64,000 bases of DNA from Ruegeria arenilitoris (GTDB lineage: Bacteria > Pseudomonadota > Alphaproteobacteria > Rhodobacterales > Rhodobacteraceae): the NCBI RefSeq assembly GCF_013031355.1, contig NZ_WPZO01000006.1:209634-273633 (forward strand). The letters run 5' to 3'. The notes below the pieces were generated by a model. That model worked only from the letters and a program-made list of their open reading frames with translations, was not told the DNA's origin and did no database searches. Position numbers and translations under genes: made by a program. Below, one piece after another: positions 34,493-43,962 of this stretch (its first letter is position 1; each line of letters starts with the position of its first letter).

Positions 34493-35626
34493 ATGGCAAA
34501 GCTGAAATGGGGCATGATTGGTGGTGGCGAAGGCAGCCAGATCGGGCCCGCACACCGTCTGGGGGCTCAGGCGGACGGCATGTTCGAATTCGCAGCCGGT
34601 GCGCTGGATCACCGCCCTGACGTGGGCCGGGAATATGCGCAGCGGCTGGGCGTGGCCGCTGACCGCGCCTATGGCGACTGGCAGGAGATGCTGGCGGGTG
34701 AAAAAGACCGACCCGACCGGATTGATCTGGTGACAATTGCCACGCCGAACTCGACCCATTTCGAAATTGCCAAGGCGTTCCTTGAGGCCGGGTTCAATGT
34801 GCTGTGTGAAAAGCCGATGACCATGACCGTGGAAGAGGGCGAAGAGATTGTCCGCGTGGCCGAGGCCTCGGGCAAAATCTGCGCGGTCAACTATTGCTAC
34901 TCCGCCTATCCGATGGTGCGGCAGGCCCGCGCGATGGTGCGGGCGGGCGATATTGGCAAGGTACGTCTGGTCGTCACCAATTTCAGCCACGGCCACCACG
35001 GCGACGCCACAGACGCCGACAATCCTCGTGTGCGCTGGCGGTATGATCCGGCGATGGCGGGGGTTTCGGGCCAGTTCGCCGATTGCGGCATTCATGCGCT
35101 GCACATGGCCAGCTTCATTTGCGATGACGAGGTAAAGACCCTGTCCGCCGACATGGCCTCGACCATTTCCAGCCGCGAGTTGGAAGACGACGCCATGATC
35201 AATTTCCGGATGGAGGGTGGCACTGTGGGCCGCCTGTGGACCTCATCCGTGGCCATAGGCCGGCAGCATGGTTTCGACATTCAGGTGTTTGGTGAAACCG
35301 GCGGTCTGCGTTGGGCCTCGGAACAACCCAACCAGTTGATCTATACCCCCGTTGGTGGACGCACTCAAATCATCGAAAAAGGCGAGGGTGGTCTGCATGA
35401 CGAGGTGCAGCGCCTGTCCCGCGTGGCAATCGCGCATCCCGAAGGGTTTCCGCTGGCGGTCGCGAACATCTATTGCGATCTGGCCGATGCGATACGGGGC
35501 GAGGCCCGTGACGGTCTGCCCGGCGCGTCCGACGGGGTCCGCTCGATTGCCGCAGTGCACGCGGCCGTGGCATCGGGCAAAGCGGACGGCGCCTGGAAAG
35601 ACGCGCGCCCGCCGATGTTCCGTTGA
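34493..35626 (+). CDS. Gfo/Idh/MocA family oxidoreductase
   Basis: 377 residues. GMIGGGEGSQIGPAHRLGA replaces the usual GxGxxG spacing at the N-terminus and fits the longer-loop subgroup; the lysine is in CEKPMT and the histidine pair in GQFADCGIHALHMA. Thirty-six bases after the previous gene, same strand, so co-transcribed. Likely another cyclitol or sugar dehydrogenase. Its stop abuts the convergent repressor gene. Confidence 0.87.
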   Translation: MAKLKWGMIGGGEGSQIGPAHRLGAQADGMFEFAAGALDHRPDVGREYAQRLGVAADRAYGDWQEMLAGEKDRPDRIDLVTIATPNSTHFEIAKAFLEAGFNVLCEKPMTMTVEEGEEIVRVAEASGKICAVNYCYSAYPMVRQARAMVRAGDIGKVRLVVTNFSHGHHGDATDADNPRVRWRYDPAMAGVSGQFADCGIHALHMASFICDDEVKTLSADMASTISSRELEDDAMINFRMEGGTVGRLWTSSVAIGRQHGFDIQVFGETGGLRWASEQPNQLIYTPVGGRTQIIEKGEGGLHDEVQRLSRVAIAHPEGFPLAVANIYCDLADAIRGEARDGLPGASDGVRSIAAVHAAVASGKADGAWKDARPPMFR

Positions 35627-36625
35627 TCAGGGGCGGGGCCGCAATGTGCCCCGTTCAATCACCCGGCAGGGGAAAATCCGTGCCTCCGGATAGCGTTTGG
35701 GGTCTTTCAGCATCTCCTCGACCAGATCGACGGACGAGGTGATGATCTGCTTGATTGGCTGATGAATGGTGGTCAGGTCGACGCTTTCCCACCGCGCCAT
35801 CTCCATGTCGTTCAGACCAATGATGCCGATATCAGTCCCCGGTTTCAGCCCGTGATCGCGTAGGGCCGATAGCGCGCCGATGGACAGAATGTCGTCCCCG
35901 CAGAAATACCCCTCGGCGGGGGTTTCCGCCAGCAGGCGCAGCATCTCAGCGCGCCCGGCCTCAAAGGAATAGGCCCCAGCGAAGGAATGCGAGACCTCAA
36001 GGTCGGGGTGCTTTTCAACCTCTTCCATAAAGCCGCGATACCGGTCCATTGCCGAGGTCGCATCCTGCGGCCCGCCCAGATACCCCACGCGTTTATAGCC
36101 GCGCGCCAGCAGCTCTCGCGCCGCCATGCGACCGCATTCCACGTTGTCGATCCCCACGACGTGCACTTCGGGCGAGGTGGCCGACCGGCCGAAGGTATGC
36201 ACCACCGGCACGCCGGCGTCATGAAACGCCTTGGCAAAGCTGGGCGGCAAGGTCGATGAAGCAACGATGGCGGCATCTACCGAATATTGTCGCAGCATCC
36301 GCACCGAATTAGCCGGTTCGGTCTCGTCCGTCAGGTTCACGATCAGCGGCCGGAGCCCGCGTTCCTGCAGGGCGCGGGTGAACTGGTCGAACACCTCAAG
36401 AAAAATCGGGTTGTGGAAGTTGTTCGAGATCAGTCCGATCAGCTTGGTCCGCCCCGTGGTCAGCGACGAGGCCAGCGCGTTGGGGCTGTAGCCCAGCTCT
36501 TTCGCGGCCTTTTCAACCTTGCTGCGGGTCTTGGCGGACACCGAAGCGCCCTCGGTAAAGGTGCGCGAAACGGCCGAGCGCGACACGCCCGCCAATGCGG
36601 CGACATCTTTCAGGGTGACACTCAT
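35627..36625 (-). CDS. LacI family transcriptional repressor of the inositol regulon
   Basis: 332 residues from the ATG at 36625. N-terminal LacI helix-turn-helix TLKDVAALAGVSRSAVSRTF with hinge SPNALASSLTTGRTKLIGLI, then a periplasmic-binding-like effector domain. An operator-like palindrome lies 75 bases upstream, pointing to autoregulation. Position at the end of the iol genes and four operators of one type support its role. The frame extends upstream through the operator to 36715, but the chosen ATG gives the standard family N-terminus. Confidence 0.93.
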   Translation of the reverse strand: MSVTLKDVAALAGVSRSAVSRTFTEGASVSAKTRSKVEKAAKELGYSPNALASSLTTGRTKLIGLISNNFHNPIFLEVFDQFTRALQERGLRPLIVNLTDETEPANSVRMLRQYSVDAAIVASSTLPPSFAKAFHDAGVPVVHTFGRSATSPEVHVVGIDNVECGRMAARELLARGYKRVGYLGGPQDATSAMDRYRGFMEEVEKHPDLEVSHSFAGAYSFEAGRAEMLRLLAETPAEGYFCGDDILSIGALSALRDHGLKPGTDIGIIGLNDMEMARWESVDLTTIHQPIKQIITSSVDLVEEMLKDPKRYPEARIFPCRVIERGTLRPRP

Positions 36626-36699
36626 GACTGGCGCCCGCGGATCGGGGGAAGGCTGGCAAGCAATTTCATGGCGGAATACTACGCGGCAACGGTCAAAAC

Positions 36700-36715
36700 T
36701 TGCAATCGGTTGCAA
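36700..36715. promoter_or_regulatory. Operator-like palindrome upstream of the LacI gene
   Basis: TTGCAATCGGTTGCAA differs by one base from the consensus and lies 75 bases upstream of the repressor start codon. Confidence 0.72.
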
Positions 36716-36769
36716 GCGTCGGGCTCAAATTTCGCAGGCCCCGTGTCATTTGCGCGATTCGAACGGGCA

Positions 36770-36915
36770 AATGGTGGGTGATGAGTGCCTCAAACGCCCG
36801 ACATCTTCGATGTGAACGAAGTGCTCTATCCCAAACCGCACGTGCAACAAGGTGCATTTTTTCACTGCCGCAATCAGTACGCTCTTGGAGATAAATCTAG
36901 AGCTGTCAGCGGCTT
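36770..36915. repeat. Decayed tRNA-Val 3' copy: outer island boundary (old attL)
   Basis: About 60 bases match the 3' part of the tRNA-Val gene at 50688 with roughly eight mismatches. The similarity to the inner copy at 42992 continues past the tRNA part, including an identical 20-mer (CCGCACGTGCAACAAGGTGC at 36836 and 43058) and ending near a shared GTCAG(C/T)GGCTT. The gap 36626-36989 holds only this, the operator and no gene. Confidence 0.78.
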
Positions 36916-37018
36916 AAAGGTTGCGATATCTTCTTGTCGGTTCATGTTGGGCAAGTCATGGACAGCCAATCCAAAACTTACCAATGGAATTACGAACCAA
37001 GGCGGAACTTGGTCGGTG

Positions 37019-37993
37019 TCATTCCGGTCTGGCCTCGAAAAAGCGGGTGAAATGGGACTTGTCTGAGTAGCCGAGCATCAGACCGATCTCGGTAATTGTC
37101 ATCTTGTCTTCTTTGAGGTGCTCTTTGGCAACATCGACGCGCAGCCGCTTGATTTCGCGAGGTAGCGTTGTACCTTGCTGCTGAAGCGCTTTCAGAAACC
37201 GCTCCGGCTGTATTCCCAGCAATCCGGCCACCGCCTCCGGCCCCAATTCTGTTTCATCCAGTTTTTCTCGTAAGACAGATCGCAAAGCAGCCACCACGGT
37301 TACTTCTTCATCTTGTCGAGGCGAGGTTATGGGCATGGTAGAATCCTGTGTGCCGTGGTGCAAAAACAACCATTCCACGGGAAAACTAATTTGCATCCCG
37401 GGATCAGTTCCAAGACCAACTTCGATCCCTTTGTAGTCGATAGGCAGTCCATTAATGTATCTGCTTTCCCATCGCACACGGGAAGAATCCCAGGAACCTC
37501 CAACGACGGTTTGCAATAGCCGTACATATATTGCAGCACCAAAACCGGTAACCTGAATGGGTGGGACAGTTGGCTCCTGTTGCCTCTCGATACGATACGT
37601 TGCTTTGTCTGCTTCGATGACAAGGCTGTGCCGCACAGAGTTGGACTCCTGCGGTACAAGTCCCACGAAACGGGTGAAAAACTCGAACAGCGTCCTTGAC
37701 GATTGCAGGGCTTGAGCGAAGGGGGGCCATCCCTGCAGGTCAAATGTCTCTCCTACATTCAGGCCAAGGTATCGATCCCCTGACAAGTCCGAGAAGGCAT
37801 TTAACAGACCGTAGACCAGCTCTGAATGGACGTAGACAGATGGGTCAGACAACAGTTCGGCTTTCAAGCCGACCTGATCCAGGGCTGGTTGCGGATCGAT
37901 CTCGCGGTCAGTGAGATACTGTAAAAAAGGGGCCGCTAATGCGAGGCGAATAAAGCCCTCGCTATGCTCTTGAGAGGTGGAGTTGAAAGGCAT
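37019..37993 (-). CDS. AraC family transcriptional regulator, frameshifted at its C-terminus
   Basis: 324 residues from the ATG at 37993 (GTG at 38002 possible). An arabinose_bd-type N-terminal domain (LALAAPFLQYLTDREIDPQPAL...) is followed by an AraC helix-turn-helix pair: second motif MTITEIGLMLGYSDKSHFTRFFE. The protein then ends abruptly in ARPE. Reading the next frame from about 37035 gives G-Q-T-G-M-T-P-T-K-F-R, the conserved AraC ending, with a stop at 36990. A single lost base after the GAG codon explains this. Function may be weakened. Probably meant to control the downstream divergent operon. Confidence 0.8.
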   Translation of the reverse strand: MPFNSTSQEHSEGFIRLALAAPFLQYLTDREIDPQPALDQVGLKAELLSDPSVYVHSELVYGLLNAFSDLSGDRYLGLNVGETFDLQGWPPFAQALQSSRTLFEFFTRFVGLVPQESNSVRHSLVIEADKATYRIERQQEPTVPPIQVTGFGAAIYVRLLQTVVGGSWDSSRVRWESRYINGLPIDYKGIEVGLGTDPGMQISFPVEWLFLHHGTQDSTMPITSPRQDEEVTVVAALRSVLREKLDETELGPEAVAGLLGIQPERFLKALQQQGTTLPREIKRLRVDVAKEHLKEDKMTITEIGLMLGYSDKSHFTRFFEARPE

Positions 37994-38135
37994 GCGCGTC
38001 ACCCTTGGAGCGATTAGTCGTCTGGCTTAGTGGCCATTTTTGCAATCACATTCGAACATCCTAATTCAAAAGTGGCAACCGAGCCAAAATTTTCCGAACT
38101 ACAGTTGGCAAAACATGAATGTGAAGGGAGTATTT

Positions 38136-39542
38136 ATGTCCAGCTTGCAAGCATCGATCGTCGCAGCAGCTTTTGTAGCGGCTTCCTTTTCTTTTTTGAC
38201 GCCTTCGCAGGCTCAGGAACAGACGCCTCGACAAGTTCTCTTTACGAACGTGAACATCTTCAACGGAGTGGACGGTGAACTCGTCGAAAACGGTTCGGTG
38301 CTGGTTGAAGGCAATCTGATAAAGGCCGTTTCTGCAGACCCAGTCGATGCTCCTGATGCGTTCAAGGTTGATGGAGAAGGCCGCACCTTGATGCCCGGCT
38401 TGATCGACATGCATTCACACCTTTGTCTGCGCGATGGTATTCCTTGGGCGCGCACCGATTACGACCAGATGCTTGCAGGTGCTTATACGTCTCTTGTCTT
38501 AATCGACTACCTCGATCAGGGGTTCACAACGACGCGCGACACTGGGTGCAATGTGCTTGGCATCGCTAAGGGCGTGAACAATGGCGTTATCCCCGGCCCT
38601 CGCATTTATCCTAGTGGTGGTGTCATCAGTCAAACTGGTGGGCATGGTGACATCGGCTTCTTCAATGACATGCCGGGAACCGTGGATGACCTTGAGAAAC
38701 ACGGTTGGTCCTACATCGCGGATGGTGTGACCGAAGCGCGGCGCGCGGCGCGGCACAATTTCCGGGGCGGTGCTACGCAGATCAAGGTGATGGCCGGGGG
38801 CGGTGTCGCGAGTGAATTCGACCCGCTTCACATGACGCAAATGTCCGTAGAGGAAATGGAAGCTATCGTCGAAGTCGCGCGAGACTACGGCAGCTATGTG
38901 ACTGTTCACGCCTATCACGACCGTTCCGTTAATCGGGCCATCGATGCCGGAGTACGGACAATCGAGCACAATTTTCTTGTGTCCGAGGAAACCATAATTC
39001 GCATGGCAAATGAGGGTGTCGCGTTGTCAGCCCAAGCGGTCATGTCGTTGGAGGCTTTCGCGGACCCCGAGAGTATCACGTTCTTTTCCGCCGATCAGAA
39101 AAACAAGGCGCGTGCTGTGAATGCTGGCGCGAAGCAAATGTTTGAATGGGCTTTGAAGCACGATGTGCTGATCGTCACAGGTGGCGACATGTTCGGGCCC
39201 GATGTGGGTCGTCAGGCGGAAAACCTGATTTGGTTCAATAAAATTGCCAACAACAACTTGCTAACGCTGCAGACCGCCACATCGAACGCCGCCGAAGTTC
39301 TGAGTTGGAGCGGCGAGATGAGCAAGTATAAGGATGGGCCATTGGGCGTGATCCAAGAGGGTGCTTACGCTGACATCATCTTGGTGGACGGCAACCCGCT
39401 GGAAGACCTTGACGCAGTTCTGCGCGGTAACGTGGACTTCGTTATGAAGGATGGCCTCGTCTACAAGAACTGGCTGCCTGACGAAAACGCGCCCGCATTC
39501 CGGCCAATCAACCCAAATCGTAACGCGTATTTGTCGCGATAG
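38136..39542 (+). CDS. Exported metal-dependent amidohydrolase
   Basis: 468 residues with a signal peptide (SFSFLTPSQAQE). Amidohydrolase fold: metal motif PGLIDMHSHLCLRDG, carboxylated-lysine region TQIKVMAGG, VHAYHD, EHNF and GGDMFGPD, then LGVIQEGAYADIILVDGNPL. This is the imidazolonepropionase-like / Xaa-Arg or Xaa-Pro dipeptidase branch, often periplasmic. The ATG at 38136 follows AAGGGAG; earlier in-frame ATGs lack a signal structure. Divergent from the AraC gene. Confidence 0.87.
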   Translation: MSSLQASIVAAAFVAASFSFLTPSQAQEQTPRQVLFTNVNIFNGVDGELVENGSVLVEGNLIKAVSADPVDAPDAFKVDGEGRTLMPGLIDMHSHLCLRDGIPWARTDYDQMLAGAYTSLVLIDYLDQGFTTTRDTGCNVLGIAKGVNNGVIPGPRIYPSGGVISQTGGHGDIGFFNDMPGTVDDLEKHGWSYIADGVTEARRAARHNFRGGATQIKVMAGGGVASEFDPLHMTQMSVEEMEAIVEVARDYGSYVTVHAYHDRSVNRAIDAGVRTIEHNFLVSEETIIRMANEGVALSAQAVMSLEAFADPESITFFSADQKNKARAVNAGAKQMFEWALKHDVLIVTGGDMFGPDVGRQAENLIWFNKIANNNLLTLQTATSNAAEVLSWSGEMSKYKDGPLGVIQEGAYADIILVDGNPLEDLDAVLRGNVDFVMKDGLVYKNWLPDENAPAFRPINPNRNAYLSR

Positions 39543-39615
39543 GTGATCCCCCACATGCGACGCGCGGGCCATCAGGACATCTGCGCGTCGGCACGATGAC
39601 AGTCAGGAAGCCTCA

Positions 39616-40365
39616 ATGAGATTACTTTTTGCAGCTTTGATGTCGATAGGTGTTGCCGGGACAGTGGACGCCGAAGTCAATCTCGATTGGGCTGATCTTG
39701 TAGACGTATCCGCGCAAGCGTTTGAAGATCCTTTCGAGGATTTGAGCTACGATCAAATGGATGACTTAGTCATGGTCGTACGTTTGCGCCAACGCCTCGA
39801 GAAGCCAGAAATACCCCTTGAAGAGCGAGAGAAGTACAAGGCCCGTCTTGCTGAAACGGAAGAACGGTTAGCCCAAGCCGATATTGATGTAGCGTGGCTT
39901 CTCTCGCAGAGGTGGTTGGTCGCAGAACGTAGAAAAGAAGCCGCATGGGCAGGAAACCCCCAACTGGATGGACAAACAGTGACAGTTGCCGGATTTGCGA
40001 TACCCGGTCCGATTGACGATACCGGAGTTGCAACCGCGTATTTGGTTCCTGAGCGAGGGATGTGCAGCCATTTGCCACCACCGCCACCCAATCAGATGAT
40101 CAGAGTACGTTTGAAAGACGGATGGGCGCCCTCATACGTACATGAACCCGTTCAGTTAACCGGAAGACTGAACATAGAGCCATCCGAGCGCCAAGTCATG
40201 GTCGTCGATGGCCTAATGCCGCTACGCGCCACATTCGATCTGGAAGTCGAAGCTGTCAGAACATTAGGCAGTGAAAATGACAGACGCGAAATGGAACAGA
40301 GCGCCGCTGATCGCATCCGGGCTGCGATGGATCGCAAAACGGGTGGGGAAAGAGCTTCGGAATGA
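39616..40365 (+). CDS. DUF3299 domain-containing exported protein
   Basis: 249 residues with a short signal peptide. The C-terminal half has the DUF3299 signature: QTVTVAGFAIPGPIDDTGVATAYLVPERGMCSHLPPPPPNQMIRV, with the conserved cysteine and proline run. The N-terminal half contains a charged coiled-coil-like segment (RQRLEKPEIPLEEREKYKARLAETEERLAQ). DUF3299 proteins are periplasmic and of unknown role, sometimes with transporters. Overlaps the porin gene by four bases. Confidence 0.82.
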   Translation: MRLLFAALMSIGVAGTVDAEVNLDWADLVDVSAQAFEDPFEDLSYDQMDDLVMVVRLRQRLEKPEIPLEEREKYKARLAETEERLAQADIDVAWLLSQRWLVAERRKEAAWAGNPQLDGQTVTVAGFAIPGPIDDTGVATAYLVPERGMCSHLPPPPPNQMIRVRLKDGWAPSYVHEPVQLTGRLNIEPSERQVMVVDGLMPLRATFDLEVEAVRTLGSENDRREMEQSAADRIRAAMDRKTGGERASE

Positions 40366-41540
40366 TCAGAAACCTGCTCGCTGCACTGGTCATTGCATCC
40401 GCTGGCTCGGTCTCGGCGCAAGGACTGTCCGGACCCTCTTCGGTCCAAGCTGACCTGGAACCCGGAGATGGGCTGACCGATCCACAATATCGTTCGGACT
40501 TTCCGCGCAACATCGCACCGGGTTGGTTCCGGTGGAAAGACCGGTTGGCCGATAGCGGGTTTCGCTTCAACATAGATTACCTGGCGTTGGGTCAGACCAC
40601 GAATTCGGATCTGGGCACCGGCGAAGCGGCCAGTGGTATCGTTCGGTTCTACGGTAGTTGGCAGGCCACCGAACGTGGTTCTCTGACATTCAAGATCGAA
40701 GACCGGCACAGTTACACCGATGTTGCCCCACAGTTTCTCGGGCTGGATGGCGGAGCCCTTTCGATCACAGGAACAGCGTTCAACGATAATGGTTTGCTGC
40801 TAACCAACCTGTTTTGGACCCAAAGAGCCGGAGACGGCTCTTGGACACTGCAAATCGGTCAGATCGACGTGACTGACTTCGTGGATATTTATGGTTTGGT
40901 CAGCCCCTACAGTAGTTTCCAGAACCTGTCGTTCAACACAAACCCGACAATTAACACGCCCAATCAAGGCCTTGGTATTGCCGGTGGGTTAAAGCTGAGC
41001 GAAAATTTCTACGCCGTTGCGAGCGTCTCAGACGCAAACGCAGATCCGTCTGATCCAAACTTTGACGTGTTTAGCGATGGCAATCTCTTCAAATCACTTG
41101 AGCTTGGTTACACTTCCGGCTTTGATCGCATCTACTTCGACAATATCCACCTGACCCTCTGGCATGCGGATGCAGCTGACGATGGTAGCCGTCCAGAAGA
41201 CTACGGTGCTGCGTTTTCAGCGGCATGGTTTTTAGACAATAAATGGATGCCGTTCTTTCGGGCAGGGGCTTCAAAGGGGACGGCGGCACTGTATGATCGA
41301 TCCGTTTCTGCCGGGCTGGGTTACTACGGCCGCAATACTGACCTGGCCGGGTTGGGTCTGAACTGGGCCGAAGCAAGAGGCGTAGACAGTGACCAATTCA
41401 CGCTTGAAGCATTCTATCGCTTTTCAATCTCACCCGGACTGCAAATCACACCATCGGTGCAGTTCATTTCCGACCCGCTTTTGAACCCCAATCAGGATAA
41501 CATCACTCTGTTCGGCATACGAACCCGGATCGTTTTCTGA
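40362..41540 (+). CDS. OprB-family carbohydrate-selective-type porin
   Basis: 392 residues, signal peptide ending SVSAQ, then a 16-stranded-barrel type sequence ending in phenylalanine (RTRIVF). Motifs such as [53 protein letters not shown] and [24 protein letters not shown] match OprB-like porins. In this operon with two peptidase-type hydrolases the permeant may be a peptide or conjugate, not a sugar. Confidence 0.82.
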   Translation: MIRNLLAALVIASAGSVSAQGLSGPSSVQADLEPGDGLTDPQYRSDFPRNIAPGWFRWKDRLADSGFRFNIDYLALGQTTNSDLGTGEAASGIVRFYGSWQATERGSLTFKIEDRHSYTDVAPQFLGLDGGALSITGTAFNDNGLLLTNLFWTQRAGDGSWTLQIGQIDVTDFVDIYGLVSPYSSFQNLSFNTNPTINTPNQGLGIAGGLKLSENFYAVASVSDANADPSDPNFDVFSDGNLFKSLELGYTSGFDRIYFDNIHLTLWHADAADDGSRPEDYGAAFSAAWFLDNKWMPFFRAGASKGTAALYDRSVSAGLGYYGRNTDLAGLGLNWAEARGVDSDQFTLEAFYRFSISPGLQITPSVQFISDPLLNPNQDNITLFGIRTRIVF

Positions 41541-41590
41541 TGCTGGTTGGCAGCAGCGGCCAGAACCAAACGAATAAGAGAGGATTCGCC

Positions 41591-42832
41591 ATGAAGACCC
41601 TGTTGGCCGCAACTGCCATAGTGATCGCCTTCGGTGGCGCACTGCACGCCAGTGAAGAAAGTAAGACATGGGACGCGTCAGACGAGGCGAAGCAATTTGT
41701 GCATGACACGATCGTCCTTGGCATGTTGGCGAGCCCTTATGGTACTGGCTGGACCGAATATGAGCAGCTCCACACTTACTTTGAACGTGCTCGGGACAAC
41801 GGCATTACAGGGCATGAGATGACTTTGGCCGCGGCGGATATGTCCTTCGATACCTTGCTTGAGCAGCACTACCACTTCCGCGCGGCGATGGCACAGCAAC
41901 CGGAAAATTATCTCATCGTGAATGAAACCCGCGATATCGAGGCTGCCCATATACAAGGTAAGACGGCAGTCATCTGGAACAGCCAAACCGCCACGATACT
42001 GGATGGCGACCTCAAGAAGATGGCATTGCTCAAGGATATGGGGATCAAGAGTATGATCCTGGCTTACAACGACATTTTCCGTACCGGCTCGGGGCAGTTG
42101 GCGGCCTACAACGGGCGCGACATCGGTCTGACACCCTGGGGGAAGTCGGTGATCGATGAAATGGTGAGGTTCGGCATCCTGCTGGACCTGAGCCATACAG
42201 GTTCCAAAACGGCCAACGATGCCATGGACTACATGGACGAAAACTATCCCGGCGTGCCCTATGTTTACACCCACTCTGTCCCTGCTGGTCTTTACGCCAA
42301 CGAACCCTACGCCACGCCACGCGGTTGTTACCGGGCCATTCCCGACGATGAAGCGCTGCGTGCGGCCAAGTCGGGCGGTTATATTTCTCCGACATTCACA
42401 GAATGGATGATGGACGGTGTTTGGCCCGAGGACATCTCGCCCAAGCAGGCTGCCGATATGATCGACTATTACGTCCAACTTTTGGGAGTCGACCATGTTG
42501 GGATCGCAACGGATGACATGTTCTCACTCGAACTCGTCGTGCAGTTCGCAACTGCTAACGCAAGCATGTACGACGATGGCGGCTACATGATCGATGCCTT
42601 CAATAAAGGGGCTACCGGCAACGGTGAACTTGCCAAAATCCTTGCTGCGATAACGGATGACCTTTGGGCGCGTGGCTATTCAAACGAAGACCTTGCAAAG
42701 ATTTATGGCGGCAACAAGATGCGGGTTTATGCACAAGTTTGGGAAGGCAAACCACCCGAACAATTCCTGAAAGAATACCCAGAACGTCTGCGCCTAAGGC
42801 AAGAGCTTCGTGATGGGTTCTATTCTCGATAA
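41591..42832 (+). CDS. Membrane dipeptidase (peptidase M19) family, divergent metal site
   Basis: 413 residues with a signal peptide (ALHAS). The M19 fold landmarks are present ([38 protein letters not shown]), but the N-terminal HxD zinc motif is reduced to FVHDTIVLG and the bridging glutamate region reads AVIWNSQTA. This matches a divergent exported subgroup and may not be a classical dipeptidase. Last gene of the amidohydrolase operon. GAGAGGA lies before the ATG. Confidence 0.75.
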   Translation: MKTLLAATAIVIAFGGALHASEESKTWDASDEAKQFVHDTIVLGMLASPYGTGWTEYEQLHTYFERARDNGITGHEMTLAAADMSFDTLLEQHYHFRAAMAQQPENYLIVNETRDIEAAHIQGKTAVIWNSQTATILDGDLKKMALLKDMGIKSMILAYNDIFRTGSGQLAAYNGRDIGLTPWGKSVIDEMVRFGILLDLSHTGSKTANDAMDYMDENYPGVPYVYTHSVPAGLYANEPYATPRGCYRAIPDDEALRAAKSGGYISPTFTEWMMDGVWPEDISPKQAADMIDYYVQLLGVDHVGIATDDMFSLELVVQFATANASMYDDGGYMIDAFNKGATGNGELAKILAAITDDLWARGYSNEDLAKIYGGNKMRVYAQVWEGKPPEQFLKEYPERLRLRQELRDGFYSR

Positions 42833-42977
42833 ATTTGAGAAACTTGCCAAAGAAGATAGATGCCAATACGAGCCTTTGATCAGTGTTGGATTTGGCATGA
42901 CTAAACGACCCATGATGTACTCCCGCAATGTACTCCGAGCGGCAGCGGATCATCCTTATTTTAAAGGACGCCAGTAA
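42813..42977 (+). CDS. Doubtful 54-residue ORF at the inner island edge
   Basis: An ATG-started frame begins inside the end of the dipeptidase gene and encodes [11 protein letters not shown]..., ending H-P-Y-F-K-G-R-Q. It stops 15 bases before the tRNA-Val copy. No clear ribosome site and no family; it may be the remnant of a gene cut by island insertion. Confidence 0.2.
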   Translation: MGSILDKFEKLAKEDRCQYEPLISVGFGMTKRPMMYSRNVLRAAADHPYFKGRQ

Positions 42978-42991
42978 AACAAGGGCTGTTT

Positions 42992-43136
<145 letters not shown>

Positions 43137-43226
43137 GATCCTTTCACACTTTATAGGAAAGCTCAAGCTCAGGAGAGTGTGCTATGCAGAACTGATCCCG
43201 GTATTGGAGCGACAACTGCAGCCCAT

Positions 43227-43246
43227 GTGCAGCGGAGATGCAGCGG
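43227..43246. repeat. Island-end repeat, left copy
   Basis: GTGCAGCGGAGATGCAGCGG matches 18 of 20 bases of 50598-50617, near the opposite end of the element. It contains the direct repeat GCAGCGG twice. Possibly an arm-type site for integrase or excisionase. Confidence 0.45.
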
Positions 43247-43656
43247 TCATCGTCGTATCAAAAGGGGGTATGGGGGCAATTGTCGACGCATTGTTGTTAG
43301 ATGCCCCCTCGAAAAAATGCACCGTAAATTCTTCTACTGAGCCTACCCTGCTTTAAAAGCGCAGGCGGTCACGGATATTCAGCACCGGCACTGAAACCGT
43401 TCGCAAATATCACCGTGCATTCATCTAGGTGCTAGCCAACAAGCCAACGCCAATTGTCGCCAGTTGCCGCCTTGACTAGGAACTCGTGAACGCCCATGTT
43501 CACATCGTCATTCAGTTGGGGACCCTTGGGTCTCTGGGGATGGTGGGGGGTTCAACTCCTCTGGTGTTATCAGGACTCGCTTCGTTTTTTCTGGTTTTAA
43601 TCATCGCCTCGAAACATTTGCTACGTAAGGGTGCCAGCAAAGAAAGGAGTTCCACT

Positions 43657-43791
43657 ATGGAAAAAAAGTCAAACGTTAATGCCAACATCAACCTGTCTAA
43701 GTCCGTCCACGAAGCTCTTCATGAATTCGCAGTGTCGTTCGGAGCGGGTTTCCTTGGTGGCGCCATCCCATCCATTGCCCCGCTACGTTGA
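43657..43791 (+). CDS. Small membrane-peptide ORF upstream of HARE/CHAT genes
   Basis: 44 residues from an ATG with a strong AAAGGAG seven bases upstream. The N-terminal half is polar (N-x-N-x-N-L-S-K-S-V-H-E-A-L-H), and the C-terminal half is a glycine-rich hydrophobic helix (FAVSFGAGFLGGAIPSI). The frame is open back to 43486 and could give a 101-residue protein with another hydrophobic helix. No family. It precedes the HARE-HTH gene by 171 bases on the same strand, so it may belong to the same system. Confidence 0.45.
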   Translation: MEKKSNVNANINLSKSVHEALHEFAVSFGAGFLGGAIPSIAPLR

Positions 43792-43804
43792 GCAGCGTAG
43801 CGGG
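43779..43804 (+). terminator. Hairpin over the stop codon of the small ORF
   Basis: Perfect 9-bp stem CCCGCTACG/CGTAGCGGG with an 8-base loop holding the TGA stop. No T-run. It may attenuate read-through into the HARE-HTH gene. Confidence 0.5.
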
Positions 43805-43962
43805 ACTCGTCCGTCTAACCCAATCAGGACTTTCGAAGCACCTTTAGTGTACGCGATTTGTGACAGTTCGAACTTGCCGCAGACGTTGGTCTACGTGCCG
43901 CATGGTTCAGCTTGAGAAAGCCCAACTAAATACCTATCGTCGAATTTAGGAAGGTAGGTGTT

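Noticed and set aside
38040..38135. Earlier starts for the amidohydrolase gene
   Set aside because: They would put 25-32 polar residues before a clear signal peptide; the ATG at 38136 has AAGGGAG at the right distance.
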